64,000 nt of DNA from NCBI GenBank assembly GCA_002400415.1, contig DGQP01000007.1, positions 214,348 through 278,347 on the forward strand. Reading direction: 5' to 3'. Positions within the stretch are counted from its first letter, which is position 1, and each line of letters starts with the position of its first letter. The translations under genes and the position numbers were made by a program. This document shows, piece after piece, positions 26,043 to 35,306 of the stretch. The stretch comes from Chitinophagaceae bacterium UBA4411 (GTDB taxonomy: Bacteria; Bacteroidota; Bacteroidia; Chitinophagales; Chitinophagaceae). A model generated the notes under the pieces. That model saw only the letters and a program-made list of their open reading frames with translations. It ran no database searches and was not told the origin of the DNA.

Positions 26043-27379
26043 AGCTCACATGTTTCCGTTTGTAATTGCTCTTTTGGCATTTTCACCCGCACTTTTCCCG
26101 TCAATAAATTTTGCATCAATGCTTTTTTCAGGCGTTCCAGTTTTTTGATTTTGGTTTGCTTGGATTTCAGAATTACATCAACTGATTTAATCTTTTTTGA
26201 AATTTCTGCTTGTTCGTCTTTTGGAATAAGAACCCATTTTTTTAATAGCTCACCACGATTAACATTTGGGAAAGTTGTTCCTGAACCTCTTGCCTCGGCC
26301 AAAATTTTTTCAGCTATGGTAATTAGTGTGTAGAAAATAAAATCAATATCGCTCCCTTCTTTGTTTCTTATAGCAGCTATTCCTCTTCCAATACAGTATG
26401 GTTGGTCTGCAATATTCATTCTCCCAGTACTTGAACCTCTAACTGTAAAAAGTATATCACCAACCTCACAAAGCTTTGTTGTTTTAGTCGTGTATTGAAC
26501 AGGAATTGGATGTAAGTCCGTAAACTCAGTTGGTCCGTTGAGCATCGGAACACCTTTTCCATTTTCGTTATAATACTCACCTGCTGGTGATTGACCTGCT
26601 ATTACATCTGCAATCTCAGAAAGACGCCCCCAATGCCAACCAATTGGAGTGTCTCCAAATTTCTCATCCTTGTAAAACTCATCTTTCTTTCGCCAGGTGC
26701 CATCGGGTTTTAGTTTGCCGGTGAGCAGATTCTGCATCAGGGCTTTTTTCAGGCGTTCGGCTTTGACTATGCTTTTTTTTGTGGCAGCTATAGCTTCATC
26801 TACTTTGCCGAGTATAGAAGCAATGCTCCGTTGTTCTGTTGGTGGCGGAACAGGGATGAGAATGTTTTTTAAACAACTTTTGGATATACTGTAGACTTTT
26901 ATACCAGTAGCAGACCGGAGGATTTTATTCCTAACTGCTCCATTGTTCAATACATATGCTTTGAAACCATTAATTAAACAATCATCAATCGCCCTTAAAT
27001 GAAGTGTGTGCAGTCCTGCAATAGCATCAAAAACATCGATATTTAATACCTCTACTGCTTTGCCAACACCGTCATAATCCTCAGAAGCATCTGCAATAAT
27101 TAAGTCGCCTTCTTTAAGCTTCGTAAAACGGCTTGCCATTTTCTTCTCAATGAATGGCAATTTTTCTTTCCTGAAATCTATAAAACCATCAAACTTTGTG
27201 TGAATATCACCATAGTGGATATAGCGATAATCTCCATTTTCACTTAACTGTTCCCTTGGATATGAAGCGGTCGGAAAAAATTTAAAGCATTTAATAAATT
27301 TTTTCAATGCCCATTCCTTTGGTATTTCTCCAAATTCTTCATCAACGTAAAATTCTTCTTTTGGTCTATATTCTAACAT
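26039..27379 (-). CDS. hsdS: Type I restriction-modification specificity subunit
   Basis: The 446-residue protein has two target-recognition domains, each opening with an IPKEW- or PIGWHW-like strand. Each is followed by a helical spacer that repeats RLKKALMQNLLTGK, once in the middle and once at the end. Each half reads one part of a bipartite target; the target itself cannot be inferred. It starts 1 bp after hsdM and overlaps dinD. Confidence 0.95.
   Translation of the reverse strand: MLEYRPKEEFYVDEEFGEIPKEWALKKFIKCFKFFPTASYPREQLSENGDYRYIHYGDIHTKFDGFIDFRKEKLPFIEKKMASRFTKLKEGDLIIADASEDYDGVGKAVEVLNIDVFDAIAGLHTLHLRAIDDCLINGFKAYVLNNGAVRNKILRSATGIKVYSISKSCLKNILIPVPPPTEQRSIASILGKVDEAIAATKKSIVKAERLKKALMQNLLTGKLKPDGTWRKKDEFYKDEKFGDTPIGWHWGRLSEIADVIAGQSPAGEYYNENGKGVPMLNGPTEFTDLHPIPVQYTTKTTKLCEVGDILFTVRGSSTGRMNIADQPYCIGRGIAAIRNKEGSDIDFIFYTLITIAEKILAEARGSGTTFPNVNRGELLKKWVLIPKDEQAEISKKIKSVDVILKSKQTKIKKLERLKKALMQNLLTGKVRVKMPKEQLQTETCEL
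26112..26758. repeat. Direct repeat pair inside hsdS
   Basis: Positions 26112-26137 and 26733-26758 are 26-bp direct repeats differing at two positions. They encode the two copies of the conserved spacer helix. Such repeats allow recombination that swaps or deletes recognition domains and so changes specificity. Confidence 0.85.
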
Positions 27380-27380
27380 T

Positions 27381-29384
27381 TCACTGTATACTTAGAATTG
27401 ATAAAAGTGAGTTGTCTGCTTTTTCTTCTGCATCAACAAATGAATTAAACTCTGCAATCGCTTCCTGCAAGTCAATTTCTTCTTCAGGTTCAAAGGTGTC
27501 AACATAGCGGGGTATGTTCAGATTGTATTCGTTTTCTTCTAACTCGGTCATATCCACAATGGCAAAATAACGTTTACGCAGTTCAGGATCGGCAAACATT
27601 TGAAGTAATTCGTTCTTAACATTCTCTATTGCAAGCTTTTCTTTTGCTGCCAGCGCTTTGGCGTCAAATATTTCGCTGTTCTTTTTGTCTTTCAGTTTTT
27701 GCAGGACTTCCTTTTTTTTGGTAAGGTCATTTTCCTGCCCTTTGGTGCGTTTGTCTTTGGCTTGCAGTTCTGCTACTCTCTTTTCTGCCAACTCAAGGTC
27801 TTCTGCATATTTCAATTCTATCTCACTCAATTTAAAATCCAGGTCGTCCTGTATTTTCTTGTGCAGCCGGACCTCCTGAGTTGGTATAAACTTCCTGGCT
27901 TTCTCAATATCGCCCCAACTTTCCAGCATAGTCATAATGCGGAGAATGTCGTGGGGCATCAGCACATTCATATTGGCTTCTTCTTTATACCAGCCTTCAC
28001 GGGCTGCATAAATCATCAGCACTTTGTCCTTGCGGTCTTTGGGTTTGTTTTTATTAAAGAATACTATGCTGCCCGGAATGGTAGTTCCATAAAACAAGTT
28101 GCTTGGCAACACCACAATGGCTTCAATAATGTTTTGGCCTTTCAGTTTTTTCCCATTTTCATCTTCCAGTCCGGTCAAAAACTTTCTGCGTATTTCATAT
28201 TCATCATCAGCCTTGCGGTTTTGTCCTTCTTCTTCCTCGGTTTTCTCGGGTTGCCCACGAAATAAAACTCCCTGTGGACAAACTACACCGGCCCTGCCGT
28301 TTTCAGTCATAGATGCTACAATATGCTGCAGAAAGGCAAAATCACCGACGCTAAACGGCGGAATACCATATTCAAACCTATCCCAGGGATCGTTGAATTC
28401 GTTTTTGTCTGGAAAAGTGAGTTGCGGAGTGCCGTCTTTCGTTAAAACGGGTTTGCCTTTTTTATCTTTTTTGGGTTTCCCGTTTTTCCACCAGTTGGTG
28501 AGCGAAAAAGGAAAATTGGCAAGCACCAGATCAAATTTGTCAATTTCTTTTCCATTATTGAACTGAGGTTTGAGTAATGTATCTTCTTTTACAACCTTTG
28601 CATCCAATCCATGCAAAATCATATTAATATTTGCAATAGCCCAGGTGTTCCAAACATCTTCCTGTCCAAATAGCTGTATGACTTTTTGATTGCCGTACAC
28701 CTCTTTGGCATACTTAGCTGAGTTGATCAGGAAGCCGCCGGAGCCACAGGTGGGATCATACACTTTTTCGTCTTTTTTAGGTTTGGTGTAGCGCACAATA
28801 ATATCAACCACTTCCTGCGGCGTATAGAACTGTCCTGCTGTAGTGCCGCCTTTGTTTTCATCGGCAAACTTTTTAATCAGGTATTCATACGCATCACCCA
28901 ACACATCTACCGATGCATTTTTATTACTTAAATCCACCGCATCCAGCCGGTTTATTAAAGCTGTTAATACGGCAGGACTTAACTTTTTGCCTCCGCTTCC
29001 GTCAGGCGAAGGTTCGTTCCAACGGACGGTATTGATGACTCCTTTTAAAGATGGATTGGCATTTGCAATCTCCGTTACTGCTTTGTGTAAGGTATCATTT
29101 TTCTTTGCAGAGGACGATTCTCTGACATCTTTCCAAAAACACCCGTCAGGGATCTTAAAATCGTGAGCTTTTTTAATGATCAGTTCCAGTTGCTTTTTGT
29201 TGGGGATCTTACCGTTCTGTTTAACAAATTCATCAATCTTATTCTCAGTCTCCCATTCGTAGTTGTCTGAGAGTCGTTTAAAGAAGAGCAGTGTAAGGAT
29301 ATAGCTTTTGTAATCTTCCACCTTATCTCTTAGGTCGTCCGCCATTCCAAAAAGGATATTTCCAAGGGCTTGTTTTGAAATCAT
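27381..29384 (-). CDS. hsdM: Type I N6-adenine DNA methyltransferase subunit
   Basis: The 667-residue protein has the HsdM N-terminal helical domain and the SAM-binding YDPTCGSGGFLI (209-220). The catalytic motif is NFPF (290-293), a known variant of NPPF. A long coiled-coil C-terminus contacts HsdS. It is complete and the first gene after the XRE regulator. It modifies adenine at the site read by HsdS. Confidence 0.97.
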   Translation of the reverse strand: MISKQALGNILFGMADDLRDKVEDYKSYILTLLFFKRLSDNYEWETENKIDEFVKQNGKIPNKKQLELIIKKAHDFKIPDGCFWKDVRESSSAKKNDTLHKAVTEIANANPSLKGVINTVRWNEPSPDGSGGKKLSPAVLTALINRLDAVDLSNKNASVDVLGDAYEYLIKKFADENKGGTTAGQFYTPQEVVDIIVRYTKPKKDEKVYDPTCGSGGFLINSAKYAKEVYGNQKVIQLFGQEDVWNTWAIANINMILHGLDAKVVKEDTLLKPQFNNGKEIDKFDLVLANFPFSLTNWWKNGKPKKDKKGKPVLTKDGTPQLTFPDKNEFNDPWDRFEYGIPPFSVGDFAFLQHIVASMTENGRAGVVCPQGVLFRGQPEKTEEEEGQNRKADDEYEIRRKFLTGLEDENGKKLKGQNIIEAIVVLPSNLFYGTTIPGSIVFFNKNKPKDRKDKVLMIYAAREGWYKEEANMNVLMPHDILRIMTMLESWGDIEKARKFIPTQEVRLHKKIQDDLDFKLSEIELKYAEDLELAEKRVAELQAKDKRTKGQENDLTKKKEVLQKLKDKKNSEIFDAKALAAKEKLAIENVKNELLQMFADPELRKRYFAIVDMTELEENEYNLNIPRYVDTFEPEEEIDLQEAIAEFNSFVDAEEKADNSLLSILSIQ

Positions 29385-29522
29385 TATGCTGTCTTTGCTT
29401 CGTTACTGTTTTATTTATCTGGGTGTAGTGGCTGCGTTGGAAAAGGAATACAAATCAGTCCAGGACACATTTGTAAAAGCTGTATTCCCTATTAAGTTCA
29501 TTCGGGCAGAGGGAGATCCCAT

Positions 29523-29807
29523 TTATTGATCAAACCCCTCCGAAAAAAACTCCTTCGGCGTCATACCAAGGCCATCAATAATCTTTAAAAGGGTACGCAT
29601 TCTAATATCATCGTAATTCCCAGATTCGTATTTTGCCATCCCTGTTCGGGATATTTCAATGTCATAGGAGAACAATTCATATGAATTAAATCCCTTTTGT
29701 TTTCTAACAGTTTTAATTCTCTTACTTAATTTTTGAAGAAAAGCATCATGATCAAAGTGCCCTAATGAAGCTTTTAGCCTTTCTTTCCTTTTTTTTGTTT
29801 TTGCCAT
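29523..29807 (-). CDS. XRE-family regulator upstream of the restriction operon
   Basis: The 94-residue protein contains a Cro/CI-like helix-turn-helix (KTVRKQKGFNSYELFSYDIE, then ISRTGMAKYESG). It lies 138 bp upstream of hsdM on the same strand, in the place of a controller protein that times methylase and nuclease expression. The start codon lies inside an 8-bp hairpin and an operator-like palindrome sits about 62 bp upstream, both suggesting tight control. It could instead be an unrelated regulator. Confidence 0.85.
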   Translation of the reverse strand: MAKTKKRKERLKASLGHFDHDAFLQKLSKRIKTVRKQKGFNSYELFSYDIEISRTGMAKYESGNYDDIRMRTLLKIIDGLGMTPKEFFSEGFDQ

Positions 29808-29826
29808 CCTGCAATTAACAGGATGG
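29804..29826 (-). promoter_or_regulatory. Hairpin over the XRE start codon
   Basis: The arms CCATCCTG (29804-29811) and CAGGATGG (29819-29826) are perfect with a 7-nt loop. The CAT complementary to the ATG lies in the left arm. In mRNA the hairpin could hide the start; in DNA the palindrome could bind the XRE protein. Confidence 0.6.
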
Positions 29827-29868
29827 GTATTTCATATATAACCCCTTAATATAGGATGCTTTAAAAAA

Positions 29869-29884
29869 TACACTTTATAGTGTA
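29869..29884. promoter_or_regulatory. Short palindrome upstream of XRE gene
   Basis: TACACT - TTAT - AGTGTA lies 62 bp before the XRE start. The spacing and symmetry fit an XRE-family operator, but it is short and AT-rich. Confidence 0.4.
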
Positions 29885-29934
29885 CAAAAATATTAATAAT
29901 TTGCTAACTTCGCGGAAATAACAATATTGCGAAT

Positions 29935-30107
29935 TCTTCAAAAAGGAATTTGAAGCTTTCGCTTTGAGTCTCGCTATTGAAACGTCGGAAATTTCAAAGT
30001 CACGAGATGATAAGCAAGAGCTCACGTTTAGGCGTGGGCTCCCTTATTCGTGACTAGGCCTCCGACGGCCTCAATAGCGGTAAGTGGAGTTCCACGTCAT
30101 TTTTTTT
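29935..30107 (+). ncRNA. Putative structured non-coding RNA with promoter and terminator
   Basis: A nested stem of four helices pairs 29972-29980 with 30071-30079 (9 bp), 29983-29989 with 30061-30067 (7 bp), 29998-30004 with 30049-30055 (7 bp) and 30018-30026 with 30033-30041 (9 bp, one G-U). A separate hairpin (29936-29942 with 29949-29955) precedes it. A small GTGG/CCAC hairpin followed by eight T (30100-30107) ends it. A TTTG box at 29900-29903 with CAATATTG 18 nt later would start transcription near 29935. No frame crosses it. Size (about 170 nt) and long broken hairpin recall 6S RNA, but I cannot assign a family. The folded core does not extend into a gene, so it is not an obvious riboswitch. 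Confidence 0.65.
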
Positions 30108-30158
30108 CATTAAACCCCACTATAAGACTCCCCGGAATGTCAACATTGAACTGCTATA

Positions 30159-30695
30159 TTGCTTCGGCTAAGTGGAACACAGGACCCTTTATTTGCTGAC
30201 TCCTTCCAGCGGGGAGAGGAGGTGGCTTTTGACTGCCTTTTCCGGGAATACTTTTCTGTACTTAGCTATTTTGCCAACCGCATTATCTCCAATCCCGATA
30301 CCGCCCAGGACCTGGTGCAGGATTGTTTTGTGCAGCTATGGCAACGCCGGGAGCGGTTAAGTCATATAAACGCTATTAAAAGCTACCTGTACAGCTCCGT
30401 AAAAAACCAGTGCCTGAAACACCTGGAAAAGCAGAAAAGGAAGGTTGGGTTAAATGAGCCGGACAGAAATGAACCCAGTATTGAAGTAGCTGTTATTGCA
30501 GCTGAAACGGCCAGGGAACTTTATCAATTCATCGATTCGCTTTCCCCATCTCTCCGGCAAATCATCCGCCTGTATTATTTAGAAGGAAAGTCCAACAAAG
30601 AAATCGCCGCCCAACTCAATATTGAACCCGACACCGTAACCCGGCAACGCCTGCGGGCCATCATGGCACTTAGGAAAACTAAAATTTCACTTTGA
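30159..30695 (+). CDS. ECF RNA polymerase sigma factor of a SusCD locus
   Basis: The 178-residue protein has sigma region 2 (FDCLFREYFSVLSYFANRII and DLVQDCFVQLW) and region 4 (SPSLRQIIRLYYLEGKSNKE then IAAQLNIEPDTV). A TTG at 30159 is the only useful start, as the ATG at 30137 is out of frame and a stop precedes at 30147. It is followed by a FecR-type anti-sigma factor and SusC/SusD, the standard transport-linked switch of Bacteroidota. Confidence 0.9.
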   Translation: MLRLSGTQDPLFADSFQRGEEVAFDCLFREYFSVLSYFANRIISNPDTAQDLVQDCFVQLWQRRERLSHINAIKSYLYSSVKNQCLKHLEKQKRKVGLNEPDRNEPSIEVAVIAAETARELYQFIDSLSPSLRQIIRLYYLEGKSNKEIAAQLNIEPDTVTRQRLRAIMALRKTKISL

Positions 30696-30792
30696 TTAAT
30701 TAAATGTCAGAAAAAAAACCGGGATTCGTATGTCCGGCATTTTGTCCTTTCCGGATCATATACCTACGGCGCCTAACAATTAAATTTATTGT

Positions 30793-31959
30793 ATGAAAGC
30801 TTCGGTACCATACCAGGCAGAACTTGAACAAAATTTCAGGGCAGCATACCTGATCAGCCAGTTCATCCAGGAAACTATTTCTGAAGAAGATGAAGAGGAA
30901 CTGGACCGGTGGATGCAGCAAAGTGAACTCAACATGCAGATCTTCGAGGACCTGACGGACGAATCCATGGTCCGTGATTTTTTGACATGGTACGCTGAGC
31001 GGGATACAGAACGAAAACTGGAGGAGGTCAAGAGAAGATTACAATTTACAAAACCAGGGAAAGTGATCCCTATCTGGCGATATGCAGCCGCAGCCTGTGC
31101 GGTATTGTTATTGGGCGCAGGGATTTATTATTTTGGCCTTCGGGGAAATGAATCAACTGTTACTTCAACCGGTACTGAAACAGCGGATATATTGCCCGGT
31201 AAAGCCTCCGCCACACTAACACTGGCCGATGGTAAAAAAATAGATCTGACCAACCTGCGTGATACCATCATCAGTAACGAAGTGCGGATTGTGAATGGCA
31301 CAGTTGTTTACACAAGTACAGTATCAGCACCTGAAATGCATGAGATCAGCATCCCACGCAAGGGTTTTTATGAACTGGTATTACCAGATGGCAGCAAGGC
31401 CTGGATCAATTCCAGTTCTTCTGTACGGTATCCTTCCCGGTTCAACGGGAACGAACGGCGGGTAACAGTAACCGGAGAAACTTATTTTGAAGTAGCCAAA
31501 GATGCTGCTCACCCCTTTATTGTATCGGTAAATGGAGTGGATATTACAGCACTCGGCACTGCATTTAATGTGAATGCTTATCCCAATGAGGACGGCTTAC
31601 GTATTACCCTGACAGAAGGAAAAATAAATGTTAATGCTGCCCAGCGAAATGAACAACTCTTACCGGGGCAACAAATTATTATACGACCGGGCGAATGGGA
31701 GATCAGAACGATTGACATTTCCCCGGTTGTTGCCTGGACAAAGAACCAATTTAAATTAAAGAATACCAGCATAGAAGAAGTGATGCGGATGGCCGAACGC
31801 TGGTATGATGCCAGGATTGTTTATAAAGAGAAAGTAACCGATCATTTTACCGGAACCATTGACCGGAATGTACCTATTTCCCAATTGCTGAAATTACTGG
31901 AGGCAACCGGGCAGGTGCATTTTCAAATTGACGGTGAAACGATTATTGTCACTCAGTAA
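30793..31959 (+). CDS. FecR-type anti-sigma factor
   Basis: The 388-residue protein has an acidic N-terminal cytoplasmic part, one membrane helix (about 95-116), a FecR domain (ILPGKASATLTLADGKKIDL onwards, with VTGETYFEVAKDAAHPF) and a C-terminal DUF4974-like domain. It should hold the ECF sigma factor until the SusC protein signals that substrate is bound. SusC's STN domain would contact its periplasmic part. Confidence 0.93.
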   Translation: MKASVPYQAELEQNFRAAYLISQFIQETISEEDEEELDRWMQQSELNMQIFEDLTDESMVRDFLTWYAERDTERKLEEVKRRLQFTKPGKVIPIWRYAAAACAVLLLGAGIYYFGLRGNESTVTSTGTETADILPGKASATLTLADGKKIDLTNLRDTIISNEVRIVNGTVVYTSTVSAPEMHEISIPRKGFYELVLPDGSKAWINSSSSVRYPSRFNGNERRVTVTGETYFEVAKDAAHPFIVSVNGVDITALGTAFNVNAYPNEDGLRITLTEGKINVNAAQRNEQLLPGQQIIIRPGEWEIRTIDISPVVAWTKNQFKLKNTSIEEVMRMAERWYDARIVYKEKVTDHFTGTIDRNVPISQLLKLLEATGQVHFQIDGETIIVTQ

Positions 31960-32066
31960 GGTAATCCATAAAAAACCGGGTTGTGCGCTAACACTTCCCG
32001 GCGTGTCTGGGTTACCCCAACTATATCGCGGAAACGATTATTGATTAACCCAAACAACCCAAAGCT

Positions 32067-35000
32067 ATGCTTTTAACCCCAAAATGGAGACACCGATTCT
32101 TGCGCAAAGTGCTACTATTAGTTTTCCTTTTTGTATCCCTGAACGGGCTGACACAAACATTTACATTTTCTTTTCAACGGGCTTCCCTTGCCAAAGTTTT
32201 TGCTCAAATAGAGCAACGGAGCGATTACCGGTTCCTGTATTCTGAGGAAGTACTGGCCCTTGGCAACCCGGTCAGTTTTACTGTCAACAATGCTCCTCTT
32301 GATTCTATTCTCCGGTTATGCTTTTACCAGCAGCCGCTTGGCTATAGCATGGAGGGGAAACACATTATTGTCCGAAAAAAAATTATTGAAAAACCAGTCC
32401 CGCTTGCAAGGGAATTGCGGGGAAAGGTGGTTAATACCGAAAATGAACCGCTTGCGGGTATTACCATCAGCATCAAACAAAGCGGAATGGCCATGGCCAC
32501 CGATGTTCATGGCGAATTCTATTTCATGAATTTACCAGCGAAAGCCACCTTACTTGTCACAGGTGGTGAAATTGTGCCGCAGGAAGTTGAAGCCAGCCCC
32601 AACAGTTATCAATTAATCGTGGTGCAGCAGCGGATGAGTGTACTGGATGAGACATTTGTTATTGCCTACGGCAAGTCAAATAAGCGTTCTTCGACAGGCA
32701 CGATAAGCAGCGTCAAGAAAAGCGAAATCAGTAAACAGCCTGTGCACAACATTTTATCCGTTTTGGCTGGCAGGGTTTCCGGATTACAGGTAACTACGGT
32801 TTCAGGCGCACCCGGTTCAAGTATTAACCTTCAGTTAAGAGGAATTAACAGTATCGCCAACGGGTCTGATCCTATGATCGTAATAGACGGCATTCCGTAT
32901 CCTTCGCAGGCACTCAAAGGCGTCATTGGTGGCGGTGCAGGAACCTCCTCCAGTCCGCTGAACACTTTGAATCCTTCCGATATTGAAAGCATAGAAATAT
33001 TAAAAGATGCAGATGCCACCGCTATATATGGTTCAAGAGGTGCAAATGGGGTTATTTTAATTAGCACAGTAAAAGGTAAAGCCGGGAAGACTTCAGTTTC
33101 TGCGAATTTCTACCACGGATTTGGAAGGATTACCCGGCAGATGGAATTGCTGAATACGAGGGACTACCTGATAATGCGGAGGGAAGCATTTGCAAATGAT
33201 GGCGCTAACCCGACCACCGCTAACGCTCCGGATCTGTTACTATGGGACACAACCCGGCAAACAAACTGGCAATCGGTTCTTCTGGGTAACACTATGCACT
33301 CTACAGATGCAAAGGTGAATGTAAGCGGAGGATCAGAACTAACACAGTTTGTTTTTGGCCTGGGTTATCATAGAGAAACCACTGTGTTTCCCGGAGATTT
33401 CGGAGATAACAGAAAGACTACCAACCTGAATGTCTCGCACCAATCAGCCGATAAGAGATTTCAATTGTCTGTTTCCGCAACATTTGCTGACTATAAAAAC
33501 ACCCTGCCACAGCAGGACCTGGTCAGCGCCATAACGCTGGCACCAAATTCTCCCAAACTCTATAGTAGTGACGGGTCACTGAACTGGGAGAACGGTACGT
33601 GGACAAACCCACTTAGCCGGACCGAGGCCCTGTTTACAACGCAAACGACCAACCTTATTTCCAATATATCGGCCTCCTATAAACTGAGAAAGGGACTTTG
33701 GGTTAAATTCAACGGAGGGTATAACCGACTGGATAATTATGATCATTCGGCAACTCCAAAAACGGCATTTAATCCTGCTTCAAATCCTGTTTCAACCGCT
33801 CAGTTTGGAAATAAGCATATCAGCACTTTGATAGGAGAACCCCAATTTGAATATATCAATAGGTTCGGGGAGAATGAGTTTTCTGCTTTGGCCGGTGCTA
33901 CTTTTCAAAAGACCTCGCAGTATTTTTTATATCAAAGAGGAACGGGTTACAATAGTGATGCCTTACTCAATAGCCTGAGAGCTGCTTCACAGGTAAGTGT
34001 ACTTTCAGAGGGAGACCTGGAGTACCGCTATATAGGAATATTTAGCAGGCTGAAACTGGACCTGAAACGTAAATATCTTTTCACCTTTACACTTCGACGG
34101 GATGGTTCGAGCCGGTATGGAGATGAAAACAGGTTTTCAACCTTTGGCTCTATAGGTGCGGGCTGGGTGTTTACCAATGAAAAACTATTCAAAAAACAAA
34201 AGCTTCTAAGCTTCGGTAAACTAAAAGGAAGCGCTGGTATTACGGGTAATGACCAGATCGGAGACTACAGGTACCTGAACCTTTATACTACTTATACCAG
34301 TTCCTATCTAAATTCCACCGTTTTCTATCCAGAACAACTTTATAACCCGGTTTTTGGCTGGGAGAAAGTCCGAAAGCTGGAAGGCTCACTGGAACTGGGT
34401 TTCCTCAATGACCGGTTATTATTTACCCTCAACTACTATCACAATACCACTTCCAATCAACTCGTCAACTATCCGCTTCCGGGTACAACAGGGTTTTCAG
34501 CCGTTGTAAAAAACATACCGGCTGTTATCCAGAATACAGGATTTGAGATGGAACTTCAGGCAAAGGTTCTTCAAACAAAACGGGTCACCTGGAATAGTTC
34601 ATTTAATATCACTTTTCCCCGCAACAAACTAATCTCGTTTGAAAATCTATCCACTTCCAGTTACGCCAATCGTTATGTTATTGGTGAACCGCTTACCATC
34701 GCAAAACGGTATAAATGGCTTGGAGTAAATCCTGCTACAGGTAATCATCAATTTGAAGATTTTAACCGGGATGGGTTCATATCTACCTCGGGCGATCTGC
34801 AGCAAATTGTTTTTACGGGTCAACGCTATTTTGGCGGAATGCAACACTCTATCAGTACTGGCCGATGGGAGTTTAGTGTTCTTTGCCAGTTTGCTTCGGT
34901 TCCCAATGCAACTAACTACCTGACAGCATTTTTACGTCCTGGCCTTTTAATGAATCAACCTGTTGCGGTTCTTGGCAGGTGGCAAAAACCCGGTGACATC

Positions 35001-35300
35001 ACTGATGTGCAGCGATTTGCCAATACAACAGGAGGTTCCAACACTGCTTTTACTAATTACCGGCAAAGTGATGCAGCCTATAGTAACGCATCATTTATAC
35101 GGGTTAAAAATGCCGTGATCAGTTTTACTGTTTTCAGGCCAAATAAGCAGCCTAAAATGTTAAAGGAGTTTAATGTGTTCCTAAAGGCCAATAACCTGTT
35201 TACGATTACCCGATATAAAGGATTGGACCCCGAAACGCTGACCTTACTGATGCCACCCATTCGCCTGGTTACAGGGGGCTTTCAAATAACCTTTAAATAA
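32067..35300 (+). CDS. SusC/RagA-type TonB-linked outer-membrane transporter with STN domain
   Basis: The 1077-residue protein has a signal peptide, an STN signalling domain (about 38-100, FTFSFQRASLAKVFAQIEQ), a carboxypeptidase-regulatory-like strand domain (about 115-190) and a plug with SusC-type SVLAGRVSGLQVTTVSGAPG. A 22-strand barrel follows, ending in Phe-Lys. The STN domain links it to the FecR/ECF pair upstream. It imports an oligomeric nutrient together with SusD; the substrate is unknown and no glycoside hydrolase or peptidase gene is adjacent. Confidence 0.95.
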   Translation: MLLTPKWRHRFLRKVLLLVFLFVSLNGLTQTFTFSFQRASLAKVFAQIEQRSDYRFLYSEEVLALGNPVSFTVNNAPLDSILRLCFYQQPLGYSMEGKHIIVRKKIIEKPVPLARELRGKVVNTENEPLAGITISIKQSGMAMATDVHGEFYFMNLPAKATLLVTGGEIVPQEVEASPNSYQLIVVQQRMSVLDETFVIAYGKSNKRSSTGTISSVKKSEISKQPVHNILSVLAGRVSGLQVTTVSGAPGSSINLQLRGINSIANGSDPMIVIDGIPYPSQALKGVIGGGAGTSSSPLNTLNPSDIESIEILKDADATAIYGSRGANGVILISTVKGKAGKTSVSANFYHGFGRITRQMELLNTRDYLIMRREAFANDGANPTTANAPDLLLWDTTRQTNWQSVLLGNTMHSTDAKVNVSGGSELTQFVFGLGYHRETTVFPGDFGDNRKTTNLNVSHQSADKRFQLSVSATFADYKNTLPQQDLVSAITLAPNSPKLYSSDGSLNWENGTWTNPLSRTEALFTTQTTNLISNISASYKLRKGLWVKFNGGYNRLDNYDHSATPKTAFNPASNPVSTAQFGNKHISTLIGEPQFEYINRFGENEFSALAGATFQKTSQYFLYQRGTGYNSDALLNSLRAASQVSVLSEGDLEYRYIGIFSRLKLDLKRKYLFTFTLRRDGSSRYGDENRFSTFGSIGAGWVFTNEKLFKKQKLLSFGKLKGSAGITGNDQIGDYRYLNLYTTYTSSYLNSTVFYPEQLYNPVFGWEKVRKLEGSLELGFLNDRLLFTLNYYHNTTSNQLVNYPLPGTTGFSAVVKNIPAVIQNTGFEMELQAKVLQTKRVTWNSSFNITFPRNKLISFENLSTSSYANRYVIGEPLTIAKRYKWLGVNPATGNHQFEDFNRDGFISTSGDLQQIVFTGQRYFGGMQHSISTGRWEFSVLCQFASVPNATNYLTAFLRPGLLMNQPVAVLGRWQKPGDITDVQRFANTTGGSNTAFTNYRQSDAAYSNASFIRVKNAVISFTVFRPNKQPKMLKEFNVFLKANNLFTITRYKGLDPETLTLLMPPIRLVTGGFQITFK

Positions 35301-35306
35301 ATTGTT

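Noticed and set aside
26112..26758. Repeats resembling a CRISPR pair
   Set aside because: Only two copies, inside hsdS coding sequence, with no array or cas genes. No CRISPR was seen in the window.
27699..28265. 188-aa plus-strand frame
   Set aside because: It is opposite hsdM and shows no recognisable protein features.
29386..29529. 47-aa frame between hsdM and XRE
   Set aside because: No recognisable features and overlaps the XRE gene end; not convincing as a gene.
29935..30107. Firm 6S RNA or tmRNA call
   Set aside because: Size fits 6S but the bubble is small; no tag-coding part or tRNA-like end of tmRNA. Left as an unassigned structured RNA.
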